Positions 25,230-33,323 of a DNA stretch of 64,000 nt are shown piece by piece (the first letter of the stretch is position 1; each line of letters starts with the position of its first letter). Position numbers and translations under genes: made by a program. Source of the stretch: Corynebacterium qintianiae (GTDB lineage: Bacteria > Actinomycetota > Actinomycetes > Mycobacteriales > Mycobacteriaceae); assembly GCF_011038645.2 (NCBI RefSeq), contig NZ_CP064955.1:1054001-1118000 (forward strand), given 5' to 3'. The notes under the pieces are model-generated. The model did no database searches. It was given only the letters and a program-made list of their open reading frames with translations, and was not told where the DNA came from.

Positions 25230-26543
25230 GTGTCGCCCGCCCCTGACGTTCCCGAGCACCTGTTGATAGTCGACGCCCAGGCCTGGCCCGGAGTGGCCGC
25301 CGTGCCGGGTGGTGCACTCATGAGGGCGAAAGCTCGGTTTGCGGAGGCCAAGTTTGCCGCGGCTTGCGCAAAGGCGGGACTCGAGCTTGATCCTGGCGTG
25401 GGGGCGCATATTGTCGTCGAACACGACGCGGTGTTTCGCCGCGTGGCCGACAGTGGCTGGGTGGGTCTCGCCGAGGGCTACATGGCAGGTGAGTGGGCGT
25501 CACCGAGCAGTTCGATGCTTGTCGACGCGCTGGTAGCGCTGCTGCGGGTTGACTACCGGCCGAGGACGCCGGGCATCGCGGCGGGGCAGCTGGACCCCGC
25601 GGGTGAGATCCCGCCCGACCTTGTCCAGCATTTCTCCGGCGACGGAATGAGCGGGTTCGCGGGCCATTTCGCCACCGGCGTGCCCACGACTGAGCGTGTC
25701 CGAGTGAAATTCTACGCGCCGCGCTCGGGGCAGGCGGGCGCATCGTATTTTGTGGACCGCACCGAGTTCACCGCGCCATTGGACGCTGAACGGGGGGACC
25801 TGGGTGATGTCCAGCAGCGCTCAGTGGAGATGCTTCTTGACGCCGCGTTGGCCGGGCGGGGAACGCACCTGCTGGAGTATCCGTCGTCAGGTGGCGCTGT
25901 GGGACTCGCGGCCGCGAAGCGCGGGGCCACCGTTGACGCGTGGGTAGCGGACGAGCGGGCAGAGGCAGCGTTGCGCGACCGGTTGGTGTACGCGGGTGTG
26001 GGCGGTGCCGTGCACGTCGAGATGGTCGGCCAGTCGTGGCTGGTCATGCCCAAGCGGCGTGGTCACTACGACTGCGTGGTGGGAGTCGAGCGGTTGGAGA
26101 CGCTGAGCGCGGCGCGCAAGGCCGATTACCTCGCCGCAATGGGGCGCTTAGTCGAACCGGGGGGACGGGTCGTAATGCAGACGATCTTGCGCACGCCGGC
26201 GTTCACGCCGGCCGCGTCGGCAGCACTGGAATCCCTGCGCGCGTACATCTGGCCGGGCTTAAGCTTTGCGACGCCCGAGGGGCTGGCGCGGACGGTCGAC
26301 CGGCGCACGAGTCTGCGGATCGTGTCGGAGACGCGCGCGCCCGAGCACCTGGAGGCTTCGTTGCGCCTGCAGCGCGAAATGTTCGACGGGCGTTTTCGCG
26401 AGGCGGCCGCCGACGGTTTTGACCTCGTGTACCGGCGATTGTGGCAGTGGCAGTTCGCGCTGAAGGAGGCGCTCGCGCGGCTCGGCATGATTGATCTTGC
26501 TCAGGTGACGATGGTGCCGCGCGACAGGCGGGGGCGCCGATAG
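25230..26543 (+). CDS. SAM methyltransferase of the cyclopropane-fatty-acid synthase type
   Basis: 437 residues from GTG. The N-terminal third matches the CFA-synthase-associated domain (GWVGLAEGYMAGEWASPS). The rest is a class I methyltransferase-like fold, but the SAM loop is unusual: where E(I/V)GxGWG is expected it reads LEYPSSGGAVGLAAAKRG. Late CFA-type motifs are visible (VVGVERLETL, GRVVMQTI, WPG). It would modify unsaturated fatty acyl chains of membrane phospholipids, or may be a degenerate relative. The neighbour is the same as for ufaA beside ndh in C. glutamicum. Activity is uncertain because of the altered SAM loop. Confidence 0.7.
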   Translation: MSPAPDVPEHLLIVDAQAWPGVAAVPGGALMRAKARFAEAKFAAACAKAGLELDPGVGAHIVVEHDAVFRRVADSGWVGLAEGYMAGEWASPSSSMLVDALVALLRVDYRPRTPGIAAGQLDPAGEIPPDLVQHFSGDGMSGFAGHFATGVPTTERVRVKFYAPRSGQAGASYFVDRTEFTAPLDAERGDLGDVQQRSVEMLLDAALAGRGTHLLEYPSSGGAVGLAAAKRGATVDAWVADERAEAALRDRLVYAGVGGAVHVEMVGQSWLVMPKRRGHYDCVVGVERLETLSAARKADYLAAMGRLVEPGGRVVMQTILRTPAFTPAASAALESLRAYIWPGLSFATPEGLARTVDRRTSLRIVSETRAPEHLEASLRLQREMFDGRFREAAADGFDLVYRRLWQWQFALKEALARLGMIDLAQVTMVPRDRRGRR

Positions 26544-26576
26544 AGCAAGAGGGCGGACGCCCAGAAATTACTTGAC

Positions 26577-26590
26577 ATAATGTACATTAT
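26577..26590. promoter_or_regulatory. 14-bp perfect palindrome after a TTGACA hexamer
   Basis: ATAATGTACATTAT begins 4 nt into the region after CTTGAC, so that TTGACA (26573-26578) overlaps its left edge. It lies between two convergent gene ends where no plus-strand gene starts within 1 kb. It could be an operator for a small unannotated RNA. A second inverted repeat, TTACGT-aacgtg-ACGTAA, lies at 26636-26653 next to the yceI stop and may help end that transcript. Confidence 0.35.
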
Positions 26591-26653
26591 CGGACAAGGG
26601 GGAGGTTCGAGATAAAGCCGGAAGTTCCGTCACTTTTACGTAACGTGACGTAA

Positions 26654-27361
26654 TCAGCGAACTTTCTCCAGGTTGAGCTTGATATTGATCTCGCCCTCGT
26701 CCGCGATCTTCGCCGCGACGAGCTCCGGCGTCTCCACACCGAAGTCCGAGCGACTGATCGGAATGTCTCCGGCGACTACCAAGTGGTCTCCGGAGCGTAC
26801 CGCTTCAAACTCGTGAGTCACGGAGTTCGTCTCGCCTCTGATTGTCAGATCCCCCGTGAGCTCGACGGTGCCCACGGAGCCGTCCTCCGGCAGTTGGCTG
26901 ACATCGGCGGGCTCGGTGAGGCTGAACGTTGCCTTCGGGTACTCATCGGTGTTCAGGATTGACCGACGGACGTTCACGTCGCGACGGTCGTTGTCCGTTG
27001 TCACCGTTGCCATGTCGACGGTGATCTCTCCCGCGGCTACCGTTCCCGCTTCGACTACCACCTCGCCGTCGACGGCCCGCGTTGAGCCGGAGGTAACTTT
27101 CTTTTCGGCGGGCAGGATCTCGAAGAACGTGAAGCCTGCGGACGTCTGGTTCGGCCCGAGCTTATCTGAGACAACCCAGGTGCCGTCGACATCCGTTGTC
27201 GCCGCTCGGGCGTTATCGGTGCTGATTCCCTCGGTCTTCACCCCGTGGTCGCCGAACAGCAGCGCGTAGATGACCGGGACGATCGCCAGCGCGGCCAGGG
27301 CGACGATGAATATAAATGCGAAGATGAGAAGGGGTTTCGGGATCTGACGCTGCCTATTCAC
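26654..27361 (-). CDS. YceI-like domain protein with N-terminal membrane anchor
   Basis: 235 residues from a GTG preceded by AGGTAGGAAC. A membrane segment spans about residues 10-32 (LLIFAFIFIVALAALAIVPV). An outside domain of the YceI family follows from about residue 60 (DGTWVVSDKLGPNQTSAGFTF; VEAGTVAAGEITVDMATV; ELTGDLTIRGETNSVTHEF). YceI proteins form a lipocalin-like barrel that binds polyisoprenoid or fatty-acid-type lipids; the ligand here is unknown. The last residues include FGVETPELVAAKIADE. Start sits 5 nt from the end of the upstream zinc-finger gene. Confidence 0.85.
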   Translation of the reverse strand: MNRQRQIPKPLLIFAFIFIVALAALAIVPVIYALLFGDHGVKTEGISTDNARAATTDVDGTWVVSDKLGPNQTSAGFTFFEILPAEKKVTSGSTRAVDGEVVVEAGTVAAGEITVDMATVTTDNDRRDVNVRRSILNTDEYPKATFSLTEPADVSQLPEDGSVGTVELTGDLTIRGETNSVTHEFEAVRSGDHLVVAGDIPISRSDFGVETPELVAAKIADEGEINIKLNLEKVR

Positions 27362-27366
27362 CGTTC

Positions 27367-27705
27367 CTACCTTAGCCTTTCGATGCGTTTGGCCATACTC
27401 ACCAGCTCCGCACACAGTTGCGAAATCTCTTCGTGTCCAGCACCCTCAGCGTGCGCAGTAGCGATATCCTCGGCCGCGCACCGCAGCTCGAATAGATGAT
27501 CTCGCAGTTCATCGGCCCTTTCTGGGCGCATAATCACCGCGTCATCGGGAATACGCGTACCCGCCACCCCATGCCGTTGCTCGTAGGCGCGTTGTTTACA
27601 AGATGCCCCGCAGAACTTCCTTCGGCGGCCTCTCCCCTCTTGGGGAGGCAGCTCGCGCCCGCACCACTGGCACGCCTGGTGACTCTCTCCCCGCGGTTCG
27701 GTCAT
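27367..27705 (-). CDS. Small zinc-finger-like protein of unknown function
   Basis: 112 residues. Four cysteines (C12, C15, C32, C36: CQWCGRE and FCGASCKQRAYEQR) form a likely treble-clef or zinc-ribbon site. The rest is helical and charged with a coiled-coil-like C-terminus (AELVSMAKRIERL). The CxxC...CxxxCRQRAxxxR pattern recurs in short actinobacterial proteins, often near rbpA. Co-transcribed with the YceI gene (5-nt gap) and divergent from rbpA. Nucleic-acid binding is a guess from the fold. Confidence 0.7.
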   Translation of the reverse strand: MTEPRGESHQACQWCGRELPPQEGRGRRRKFCGASCKQRAYEQRHGVAGTRIPDDAVIMRPERADELRDHLFELRCAAEDIATAHAEGAGHEEISQLCAELVSMAKRIERLR

Positions 27706-27733
27706 GGCAGTAGCGTAATACAGGGGATGGCGC

Positions 27734-27764
27734 GGAACTTAACTGCGCTGCCGGTCGTTATAAT
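27734..27764 (+). promoter_or_regulatory. Overlapping SigH-type and sigma-A-type promoter of rbpA
   Basis: GGAAC (27734-27738), an 18-nt spacer and GTTA (27757-27760) fit the GGAAT-N18-GTT consensus of SigH/SigR sigma factors. A perfect TATAAT (27759-27764) overlaps the GTT, so a housekeeping promoter may share the site. rbpA is a known SigR target in Streptomyces. Confidence 0.55.
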
Positions 27765-27799
27765 GGGGCGACTATCAACTGAGGGAAGGGATTCAAAGC

Positions 27800-28186
27800 A
27801 TGGCTGATCGCGTTTTGCGCGGAAGTCGAATGGGTGCTGTCAGTTACGAGACTGACCGTGACCACGACCTGGCCCCGCGCCGCATGGCAAAGTACCGGAC
27901 CCCGAACGGCGAGGTTTTCGACGTCCCCTTCGCCGACGAGGCTGAGATCCCCGAAGAGTGGATGTGCAAGAACGGCCAGATCGGCACCCTCATGGAGGGC
28001 GAGGGCGTCGAGGCAAAACCGGTCAAACCGCCGCGCACCCACTGGGACATGCTGCGCGAGCGCCGTTCCATCGAGGAACTTGATCTTTTGCTCGAAGAGC
28101 GGCTCGACCAGCTGCGCAAGCGTCGCCGCACCGCGGCACGCTTGGCCAAGGAGCAGGAGCAGCAGCAGGCCAAGGCTGATTCCTAG
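27800..28186 (+). CDS. rbpA: RNA polymerase-binding protein RbpA
   Basis: 128 residues. The N-terminal MADRVLRGSRMGAVSYETDR, split as MADRVLRGSRMG and AVSYETDR, is the family hallmark. The core domain follows (YRTPNGEVFDVPFADEAEIP, one Cys in WMCKNGQ), then the basic linker and the sigma-interacting domain (THWDMLRERRSIEELDLLLEERL). RbpA binds RNA polymerase and sigma A, stabilises the open complex and affects rifampicin tolerance in actinobacteria. The C-terminal tail is Lys/Gln-rich and longer than in mycobacteria. Single gene between its own promoter and a bidirectional terminator. Confidence 0.97.
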   Translation: MADRVLRGSRMGAVSYETDRDHDLAPRRMAKYRTPNGEVFDVPFADEAEIPEEWMCKNGQIGTLMEGEGVEAKPVKPPRTHWDMLRERRSIEELDLLLEERLDQLRKRRRTAARLAKEQEQQQAKADS

Positions 28187-28194
28187 GTAAGAAG

Positions 28195-28235
28195 AAAGCC
28201 CGGGTGCCTGGACTATGATCCAGACCCCGGGCTTT
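28195..28235. terminator. Bidirectional terminator between rbpA and ppm1
   Basis: AAAGCCCGGG pairs with CCCGGGCTTT, with an inner CTGGA/TCCAG stem. CTTTGTTA follows on the plus strand and CTTTCTTC on the minus strand, so it can serve both converging transcripts. Confidence 0.8.
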
Positions 28236-28246
28236 GTTATGGGAGG

Positions 28247-29233
28247 CTAGGCTCTCGAGCGCTTGATTTCGTGGTCAGCCAGTTTGAGCCCCTCGCGGAA
28301 CATCTCGACTAGGGTGTCAGCGGCACGGGAGGCTTTCGCGGGCAGCTTGTTCACGCCCGCATGGTTGAACTCGTAACGCGCCAGTTTCGAGCCCTCGCCG
28401 ATCATGTTCACGATCAGCTCGGGAGAGCTCTCGAGATCGCGCTTCCATCGCGGCAGGCGTGAGCGGTCAAGCTCGTAACGCGCGAAGCGCCAGAGCTCTT
28501 TGGCTCCTTCTCGCAGCAGCTCGGACTTCTCCACCACAGCCCACTTGGTAACTTCACTGAGCGACTCGGCAGCGAAGCTCGCATCAAGCTTGGACTCACC
28601 GAGCGTGCGGTCGGTGAAAGTGACGGGGACCTCCCGGACGTCGAATCCCGCCTTTAACGCCCGGTGGGCGATGTCCGCCTGGAAGATGTAGCCCTTGTCC
28701 GATAGCGCGTCCAGGTCGATACCTTCGAGGACCTCCCGGCGGAAGGCGCGGTAGCCGGCGGTCATGTCGGCCACTTCGTCGCCAAGCGCGAGCGAAATGT
28801 ATTTGTTGCCCGCCTTGGAGAGAAGGTAGCGGTCGCGCGGCCAGTCGGTGACCTCGCCTCCCTCGACGTAGCGGGAGCCGATGACCAGGTCCGCGCCGTT
28901 GTCGATCTCCGCGAGCAGCAGCTGGAGTTCCTCCGGAGCGTGGGACCCGTCGGCGTCCATCTGGCAAATGACGCTGTAATCGCGAGCAAGGGCCCAGTCG
29001 AAACCGGCGCGGTAGGCGGCAAGCAGGCCTTCCTTGCCTTCGCGGTGCACGACGTTGATCTCCTCGTGTACCGCGGCGAGCTCGTCCGCCTTAGCTCCCG
29101 TGCCGTCGGGAGAGTTGTCGTCGACGACGAGAATATCCACCTGGTCGGTGGCAGCTAAGATGCGGTCGACGATCAGCGGAAGATTCTCCACCTCGTTGTA
29201 CGTCGGCATGATCACCACGGTGGTATTCGCCAC
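28247..29233 (-). CDS. ppm1: Polyprenol-phosphate mannose synthase with a repeat-bearing C-terminal extension
   Basis: 328 residues. A GT2 glycosyltransferase of the dolichol-phosphate-mannose type: MPTYNEVENLP, DILVVDDNSPDGTG, QMDADGSHAPE (the metal-binding DxD) and ADMTAGYRAFRREVL. It transfers mannose from GDP-mannose to polyprenol phosphate for lipoarabinomannan, lipomannan and protein mannosylation. The catalytic part ends near residue 235. The remaining 90 residues hold three copies of an EGxKLARYE-like unit at 242-261, 280-298 and 314-328, which I do not know from other Ppm1 proteins. Last gene of a six-gene operon, 2 nt after lnt. Confidence 0.93.
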   Translation of the reverse strand: MANTTVVIMPTYNEVENLPLIVDRILAATDQVDILVVDDNSPDGTGAKADELAAVHEEINVVHREGKEGLLAAYRAGFDWALARDYSVICQMDADGSHAPEELQLLLAEIDNGADLVIGSRYVEGGEVTDWPRDRYLLSKAGNKYISLALGDEVADMTAGYRAFRREVLEGIDLDALSDKGYIFQADIAHRALKAGFDVREVPVTFTDRTLGESKLDASFAAESLSEVTKWAVVEKSELLREGAKELWRFARYELDRSRLPRWKRDLESSPELIVNMIGEGSKLARYEFNHAGVNKLPAKASRAADTLVEMFREGLKLADHEIKRSRA

Positions 29234-29235
29234 GG

Positions 29236-30804
29236 CTAAAACTCCTTGGGTAGATGTGCGTGCTTGAAACTCTTCCCCGAATCATACCCGCGCCTGGAGG
29301 CCGCCAACGCAGCGAGCATGAGAAATAACCCGGCGGCCACCCCGAGCCACTCGAGGTACCGGCCGTACGCCACGGCTGGGGTGACGGAGTTTTTGAGAGG
29401 CAACGTCTCGGTGAGGTGCGCGGGCTCGAAGATCCCCGTGTGCTGGGAAACAGTGCCGTCGGGGTGGACGATTCCAGACACGCCCGATGTGGCCGCGACG
29501 ACAACCGCTCGGTCGGTTTCGATCGCGCGCATCCGGCTCATCGCAAGCTGCTGGTATGTCATGTCCGTGAACCCGAACGTTGCGTTGTTTGTGGGCGTGG
29601 TCAGAATCGCCGCGCCGTTGCGGACGGCCGAGCGGTAGGCTTCGTCGACCGCTACCTCGTAGCACGTGGCGATGCCGACGCGGATTCCCGCCATCGTAAC
29701 CACGCCGTTACCGCTACCCGGTTTGAAGTTTCCGGCCATGTCGACGTACTCGGAAAAATTGCGGAAGAAGTCGCGCATTGGCATGTATTCACCGAACGGC
29801 TGGAGGTACTTCTTGTGGTGGTAGTCCCCCGCCCCGCTATCCGGGTCGAAGACTTGCATGGTGTTGCGCTGGCCCACCTCGTCGCGGGTGAGGGTACCGA
29901 CGAGCACGGGGGCGTCGATACGCGTGACCGCCACCTTGATTAACGCGGCCGCCTCCGGGTCCGTGAACGGGTTGACGTCGGAAGAGTTCTCAGGCCAAAT
30001 GACGATATCGGGCTCGGCACCGGATTCGGCTAGCTCGATGGTCTGGTTGACATGGTTCGCCAGCACCGCGCGCCGTTGCGCATTGAAGTCGAGGCCCATC
30101 CGCGGCACGTTGCCTTGCACCGCGGACACGGTTGACTCCCCGGTGACTGAGCGATCGCTATCCACCCCGATCTGAGCGATCAGGCCCAGTACCACCGGCA
30201 GCGCGGCGGTAAAGATTCCGGCTCGTAGGTTGGCGCGCGCGTACACGATCACCGCGGCGACGCCGCATCCCGTTAGCACGGTGGCCAGGGTTACCAGCGC
30301 CGGCCCACCCCAGGCGGCGAGGTTGGCCAGCGGACCGTTGATCTGCCCCCACGCAAGGCGCACCCAGGGGAAACCCCCGAACGGGAAGGATGAGCGCGCC
30401 CATTCGACGGCGAGGTAGATGAACGGGAAGGCGAAAAACCCCCAGCGGCGGCGCGCCGCGAGGGCACCAAAGATGCCGGTCGCGATGGCGTAGAGGGCGC
30501 AGACGAGCGAAAGCGCTACGTAGGGCAGGGTGCCGACAAATTCACCGATCCAGGGAAGGAGGTAGAGGTAGCAGAACAGGGCATGTGTGAAACCGAGCAG
30601 CGCACCGAACCCGCCGGAGGGCCCGGGCCGCTCGCCACGGGGCGGGCCGGTGAAACGGTTCCACGACGCGGGCCAAGGCGAGAGCGCAGAGTGAAACAGC
30701 GCGATACCGAGGATTCCCATCACCCACATTCCGTGGGGTTCGTAGGACAGGTAGACCGCCGCACCGGAAGCCGCGGAGAGGGCGAAACGGAGAAAAGCCC
30801 TCAC
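29236..30804 (-). CDS. lnt: Apolipoprotein N-acyltransferase
   Basis: 522 residues. About seven N-terminal membrane helices fill the first 210 residues. The nitrilase-type domain follows with the catalytic triad E272 (WPENSSD), K331 (KKYLQPFGEY) and C381 (ATCYEVA). It adds a third acyl chain to the N-terminal Cys of lipoproteins at the outer face of the membrane. In mycobacteria Lnt is fused to Ppm1, and in corynebacteria the two are adjacent separate genes (ppm2-ppm1), as here. One last membrane helix lies near the C-terminus. Overlaps the FxsA gene by 4 nt. Confidence 0.93.
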   Translation of the reverse strand: MRAFLRFALSAASGAAVYLSYEPHGMWVMGILGIALFHSALSPWPASWNRFTGPPRGERPGPSGGFGALLGFTHALFCYLYLLPWIGEFVGTLPYVALSLVCALYAIATGIFGALAARRRWGFFAFPFIYLAVEWARSSFPFGGFPWVRLAWGQINGPLANLAAWGGPALVTLATVLTGCGVAAVIVYARANLRAGIFTAALPVVLGLIAQIGVDSDRSVTGESTVSAVQGNVPRMGLDFNAQRRAVLANHVNQTIELAESGAEPDIVIWPENSSDVNPFTDPEAAALIKVAVTRIDAPVLVGTLTRDEVGQRNTMQVFDPDSGAGDYHHKKYLQPFGEYMPMRDFFRNFSEYVDMAGNFKPGSGNGVVTMAGIRVGIATCYEVAVDEAYRSAVRNGAAILTTPTNNATFGFTDMTYQQLAMSRMRAIETDRAVVVAATSGVSGIVHPDGTVSQHTGIFEPAHLTETLPLKNSVTPAVAYGRYLEWLGVAAGLFLMLAALAASRRGYDSGKSFKHAHLPKEF

Positions 30805-31358
30805 TGCGCTGTGTCCTCCGGGCCGTCGCTGCGGGGTCTATCGCCGCGCTTCGGGTCGGCGCTGTCCATGCGGAAGAGCTTCTCTAACTCGTCCGCGTCG
30901 ATGTAGCTCGGGTTCTCCGCCTGCGGCGAGGTGGAGCCCGCAGGGCGGGTGAACGTGCCATAGGTGGTGTGGAACTGCGACATGGGCGACGCTGAGTATG
31001 CACGTACGCCGAAGTCCTCCACCGCCCGGCGTGCCCTGGCGGTGAGTCCGCGTCGCAGAATCGCCCGGGTGGGACCGAACACCATCAAAAGGCCGATGAG
31101 CGACGAAGCAAACCCCGGAATGATGGTCAAAACCCACCCGGTGACCAGGATGGCGGAGTCACCCGCCAGGGTGCCCAAGCTCGAGCGGCCTTCCGCCGCC
31201 TTGCGTAGGGAGTTGCGCAGGGCCACGTTCGCCGCAATGCCGCCCAGCACCATGAGCGCGAACACGGCCACGAACGCCCACCCGATACCGATCAGTTTGG
31301 CGACACCGAGAAAGGCGAGGACCTCGACGAGAAAGTAAGCGAAGAAGAGCAGGCGCAT
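30801..31358 (-). CDS. FxsA-family membrane protein
   Basis: 185 residues. Three or four membrane helices occupy the first 95 residues (LLFFAYFLVEVLAFLGVAKL; FVAVFALMVLGGIAANVAL; DSAILVTGWVLTIIPGFASS). An Asp-rich, Arg-rich cytoplasmic tail follows. FxsA was first noted in E. coli for relieving phage F exclusion (suppressor of exclusion of T7); its cellular role is unknown. Start overlaps nothing upstream (9-nt gap) and its stop overlaps lnt by 4 nt, so it belongs to the envelope operon. Confidence 0.8.
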   Translation of the reverse strand: MRLLFFAYFLVEVLAFLGVAKLIGIGWAFVAVFALMVLGGIAANVALRNSLRKAAEGRSSLGTLAGDSAILVTGWVLTIIPGFASSLIGLLMVFGPTRAILRRGLTARARRAVEDFGVRAYSASPMSQFHTTYGTFTRPAGSTSPQAENPSYIDADELEKLFRMDSADPKRGDRPRSDGPEDTAQ

Positions 31359-31367
31359 GGGGCCAGA

Positions 31368-32570
31368 CTACCCGCCCAGCTGGCGCATCAGCCATTGCGC
31401 GTCGCGGGGCGCGTGGAGGAAGTATGGCATGAAGTGGTTCAGTCCCATCCGGCCCGGAATCCTCGGCAGCCGGTGGTTGAGCAACTCGATTCCCCACCGC
31501 TGCGCTAAGCGTTGCGACCCCGCGTAGGGAATAACATCGTCGTGGCGCGAGGCCCAGAATCGGATCGGGATGGAGGCGGGAGCCCTGTGGCCGAGTCCCA
31601 TCCGGTCAAGCGCCTCACCCGATGCCGGGAATCGGTCGAGGACTTCGCCAAGCGGAAGCCCTGTGGTGGTCCAGTTCTCGGTGCGGGCGTAGCGGTACTT
31701 CAGAACCGCGCCAGGGCCGCACACCGTCGCATCGAACGCGATGGCGGCCAGGCCTTCGTCGGTGAGCACGGGCGAGAGCTCGGCGAAGACCTCGGGGTCG
31801 GAGGCCATGAGCCCTGCCACCGAGTAGAGGACCACGGCGGCGGGCATGGCACCGTCGATGTGCTTGAGTACCTCCGCGAGGTCGGCGGGCGGCGAACCGA
31901 CCACCGCGGCGAGCGGTTGCAGTTCGGGGGCGTACTCGGGCTGTTCCAGCCACGCGCCGACGGCACCCGCGCCCTGGGAGAAACCCCACAGGCCAAGGTT
32001 GTCGCTTTCAACACCGAGGCTTGACGACGCCCGCACCGCGTCCGCCAGTGCCCTCGCACCAGAAGCGTGATCGCAGTAGAACTGGACGTTGCTTTCGGGG
32101 TCACGCGGGTAGTCGGTGAGCACGACGTTGCAGCCGAGGGCGATGAGGTAGTTGATCACCGGCTGCTCGTGGGCGGCGATGGCGTCGAACGGCTTGGTGC
32201 GCAGCTCGAGACCCACGGAACAGGAATAGGACGGGTCACAGTGCGGCGCCACGCCCTGGGTTGACGGGGCGAACGCGATCGTGGGCCGCGGTGTGTTGCC
32301 CGCCCACGGCACCCGCGAGCGAAACACCGCGCCCGTGGCGGTGAGGATGCGGCGCTGCGCGTCGGAGGTGGCGTAATCGATCCGCCACGCCTCGGCGGGG
32401 TTGAGTCGTGTTCCCAAACCCACGGCGTCGACAGGGGTCGCGTTGACCAGCGACCCCGGTGTCACACCGGTGAGCCACGTGGCGTGGCCGAACTCCGGTT
32501 CCGTGCGGGGCCTGATGTTGACGGCGTCGACGACAAACGGCGCGAGCGCGCGGACTAGCTCGGGGATCAT
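31368..32570 (-). CDS. Secretory-lipase-family alpha/beta hydrolase
   Basis: 400 residues. Alpha/beta hydrolase of the LIP (secretory lipase) type: the nucleophile elbow is GFSQG, an Asp acid lies in WASRHDDVIPY, and the likely catalytic His is in LNHFMPYF near the end. Actinobacterial relatives hydrolyse triacylglycerol or other esters and are usually exported. Here no signal peptide is visible at the annotated start (MIPELVRALAPF), so it is either cytoplasmic or the start is wrong. Lies between the SDR gene and fxsA in the same operon. Confidence 0.75.
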   Translation of the reverse strand: MIPELVRALAPFVVDAVNIRPRTEPEFGHATWLTGVTPGSLVNATPVDAVGLGTRLNPAEAWRIDYATSDAQRRILTATGAVFRSRVPWAGNTPRPTIAFAPSTQGVAPHCDPSYSCSVGLELRTKPFDAIAAHEQPVINYLIALGCNVVLTDYPRDPESNVQFYCDHASGARALADAVRASSSLGVESDNLGLWGFSQGAGAVGAWLEQPEYAPELQPLAAVVGSPPADLAEVLKHIDGAMPAAVVLYSVAGLMASDPEVFAELSPVLTDEGLAAIAFDATVCGPGAVLKYRYARTENWTTTGLPLGEVLDRFPASGEALDRMGLGHRAPASIPIRFWASRHDDVIPYAGSQRLAQRWGIELLNHRLPRIPGRMGLNHFMPYFLHAPRDAQWLMRQLGG

Positions 32571-32577
32571 GGCTAAC

Positions 32578-33312
32578 CTACCTTGGCATATGGCGCCACA
32601 CGGGGCGCGGGACGAGTTTCATCACCGCAGCGAGCACGGCCAACTGCCGCGGGATCCACACCGTGGCGCTTCTGCCCCTGCCCGCCGCCGCGACGACCGC
32701 GTCGGCCACCTCCGCGGGCCGTACTGACATCGGCGCCGGTGTCATGCCCTCGGTCATGGAGCCGATGACGAAACCGGGTCGGGCGGTAATCAGGTTCAGC
32801 TCGGTGCCGTGCAGACGGTCGGCCAGACCCTGGCAGAACGCGTCCAGGCCGGCCTTGGTGGAACCGTAGACGTAGTTGGCGCGCCGCGCCCGCCACCCGG
32901 CGATGGAGGAGAACGCGAAGATCTCCCCTGCCTCCATGGTGTCCGCGAGCACGGTCAGCGCGTTGACCTGCGCGAGGTAGTCGACCGTGGCGATGCGCGC
33001 CGCCTCACGCTCGTCGGACTCGGCGCGCTCTTGGTCGCCGAGGACCCCGAACGCGACGATGGCTGTGGTCACCGGCCCCGCAGCTTCAAAAAGCGGCCGG
33101 TGGGACTCGAGGTCCGCAGCCTCAAACTGCTCGAAGCGCACCGTCGCGGCTCCCGCGTCGAGAAGCCGCTTTGCGACGCCCTCCGCACGCTCTCGGTCCC
33201 TCCCGGCGAGCACGACGTTCCTTCCTCGGCACATCCGCATCGCCACTTCGCCACCGATGTCACTGGTCGCCCCGAGCAGGAGCAGGGTCCCGTTTCGCGC
33301 GTTACTGTTCAT
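32578..33312 (-). CDS. SDR oxidoreductase, DprE2-like
   Basis: 244 residues. The Rossmann motif is GATSDIGGE near residue 15 and the YxxxK active site is in YVYGSTKAGLD. The pattern around SSIAGWRARRANYVYGS resembles DprE2, the 2-keto reductase in decaprenyl-phosphoryl-arabinose synthesis, but it may be a paralogue with another substrate. It is co-transcribed with the lipase-like gene (7-nt gap) and follows the M24 peptidase by 11 nt. The chosen ATG opens MNSNARNGTLLLLG; upstream reading has no family similarity. Confidence 0.8.
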   Translation of the reverse strand: MNSNARNGTLLLLGATSDIGGEVAMRMCRGRNVVLAGRDRERAEGVAKRLLDAGAATVRFEQFEAADLESHRPLFEAAGPVTTAIVAFGVLGDQERAESDEREAARIATVDYLAQVNALTVLADTMEAGEIFAFSSIAGWRARRANYVYGSTKAGLDAFCQGLADRLHGTELNLITARPGFVIGSMTEGMTPAPMSVRPAEVADAVVAAAGRGRSATVWIPRQLAVLAAVMKLVPRPVWRHMPR

Positions 33313-33323
33313 AACTGAACAGC

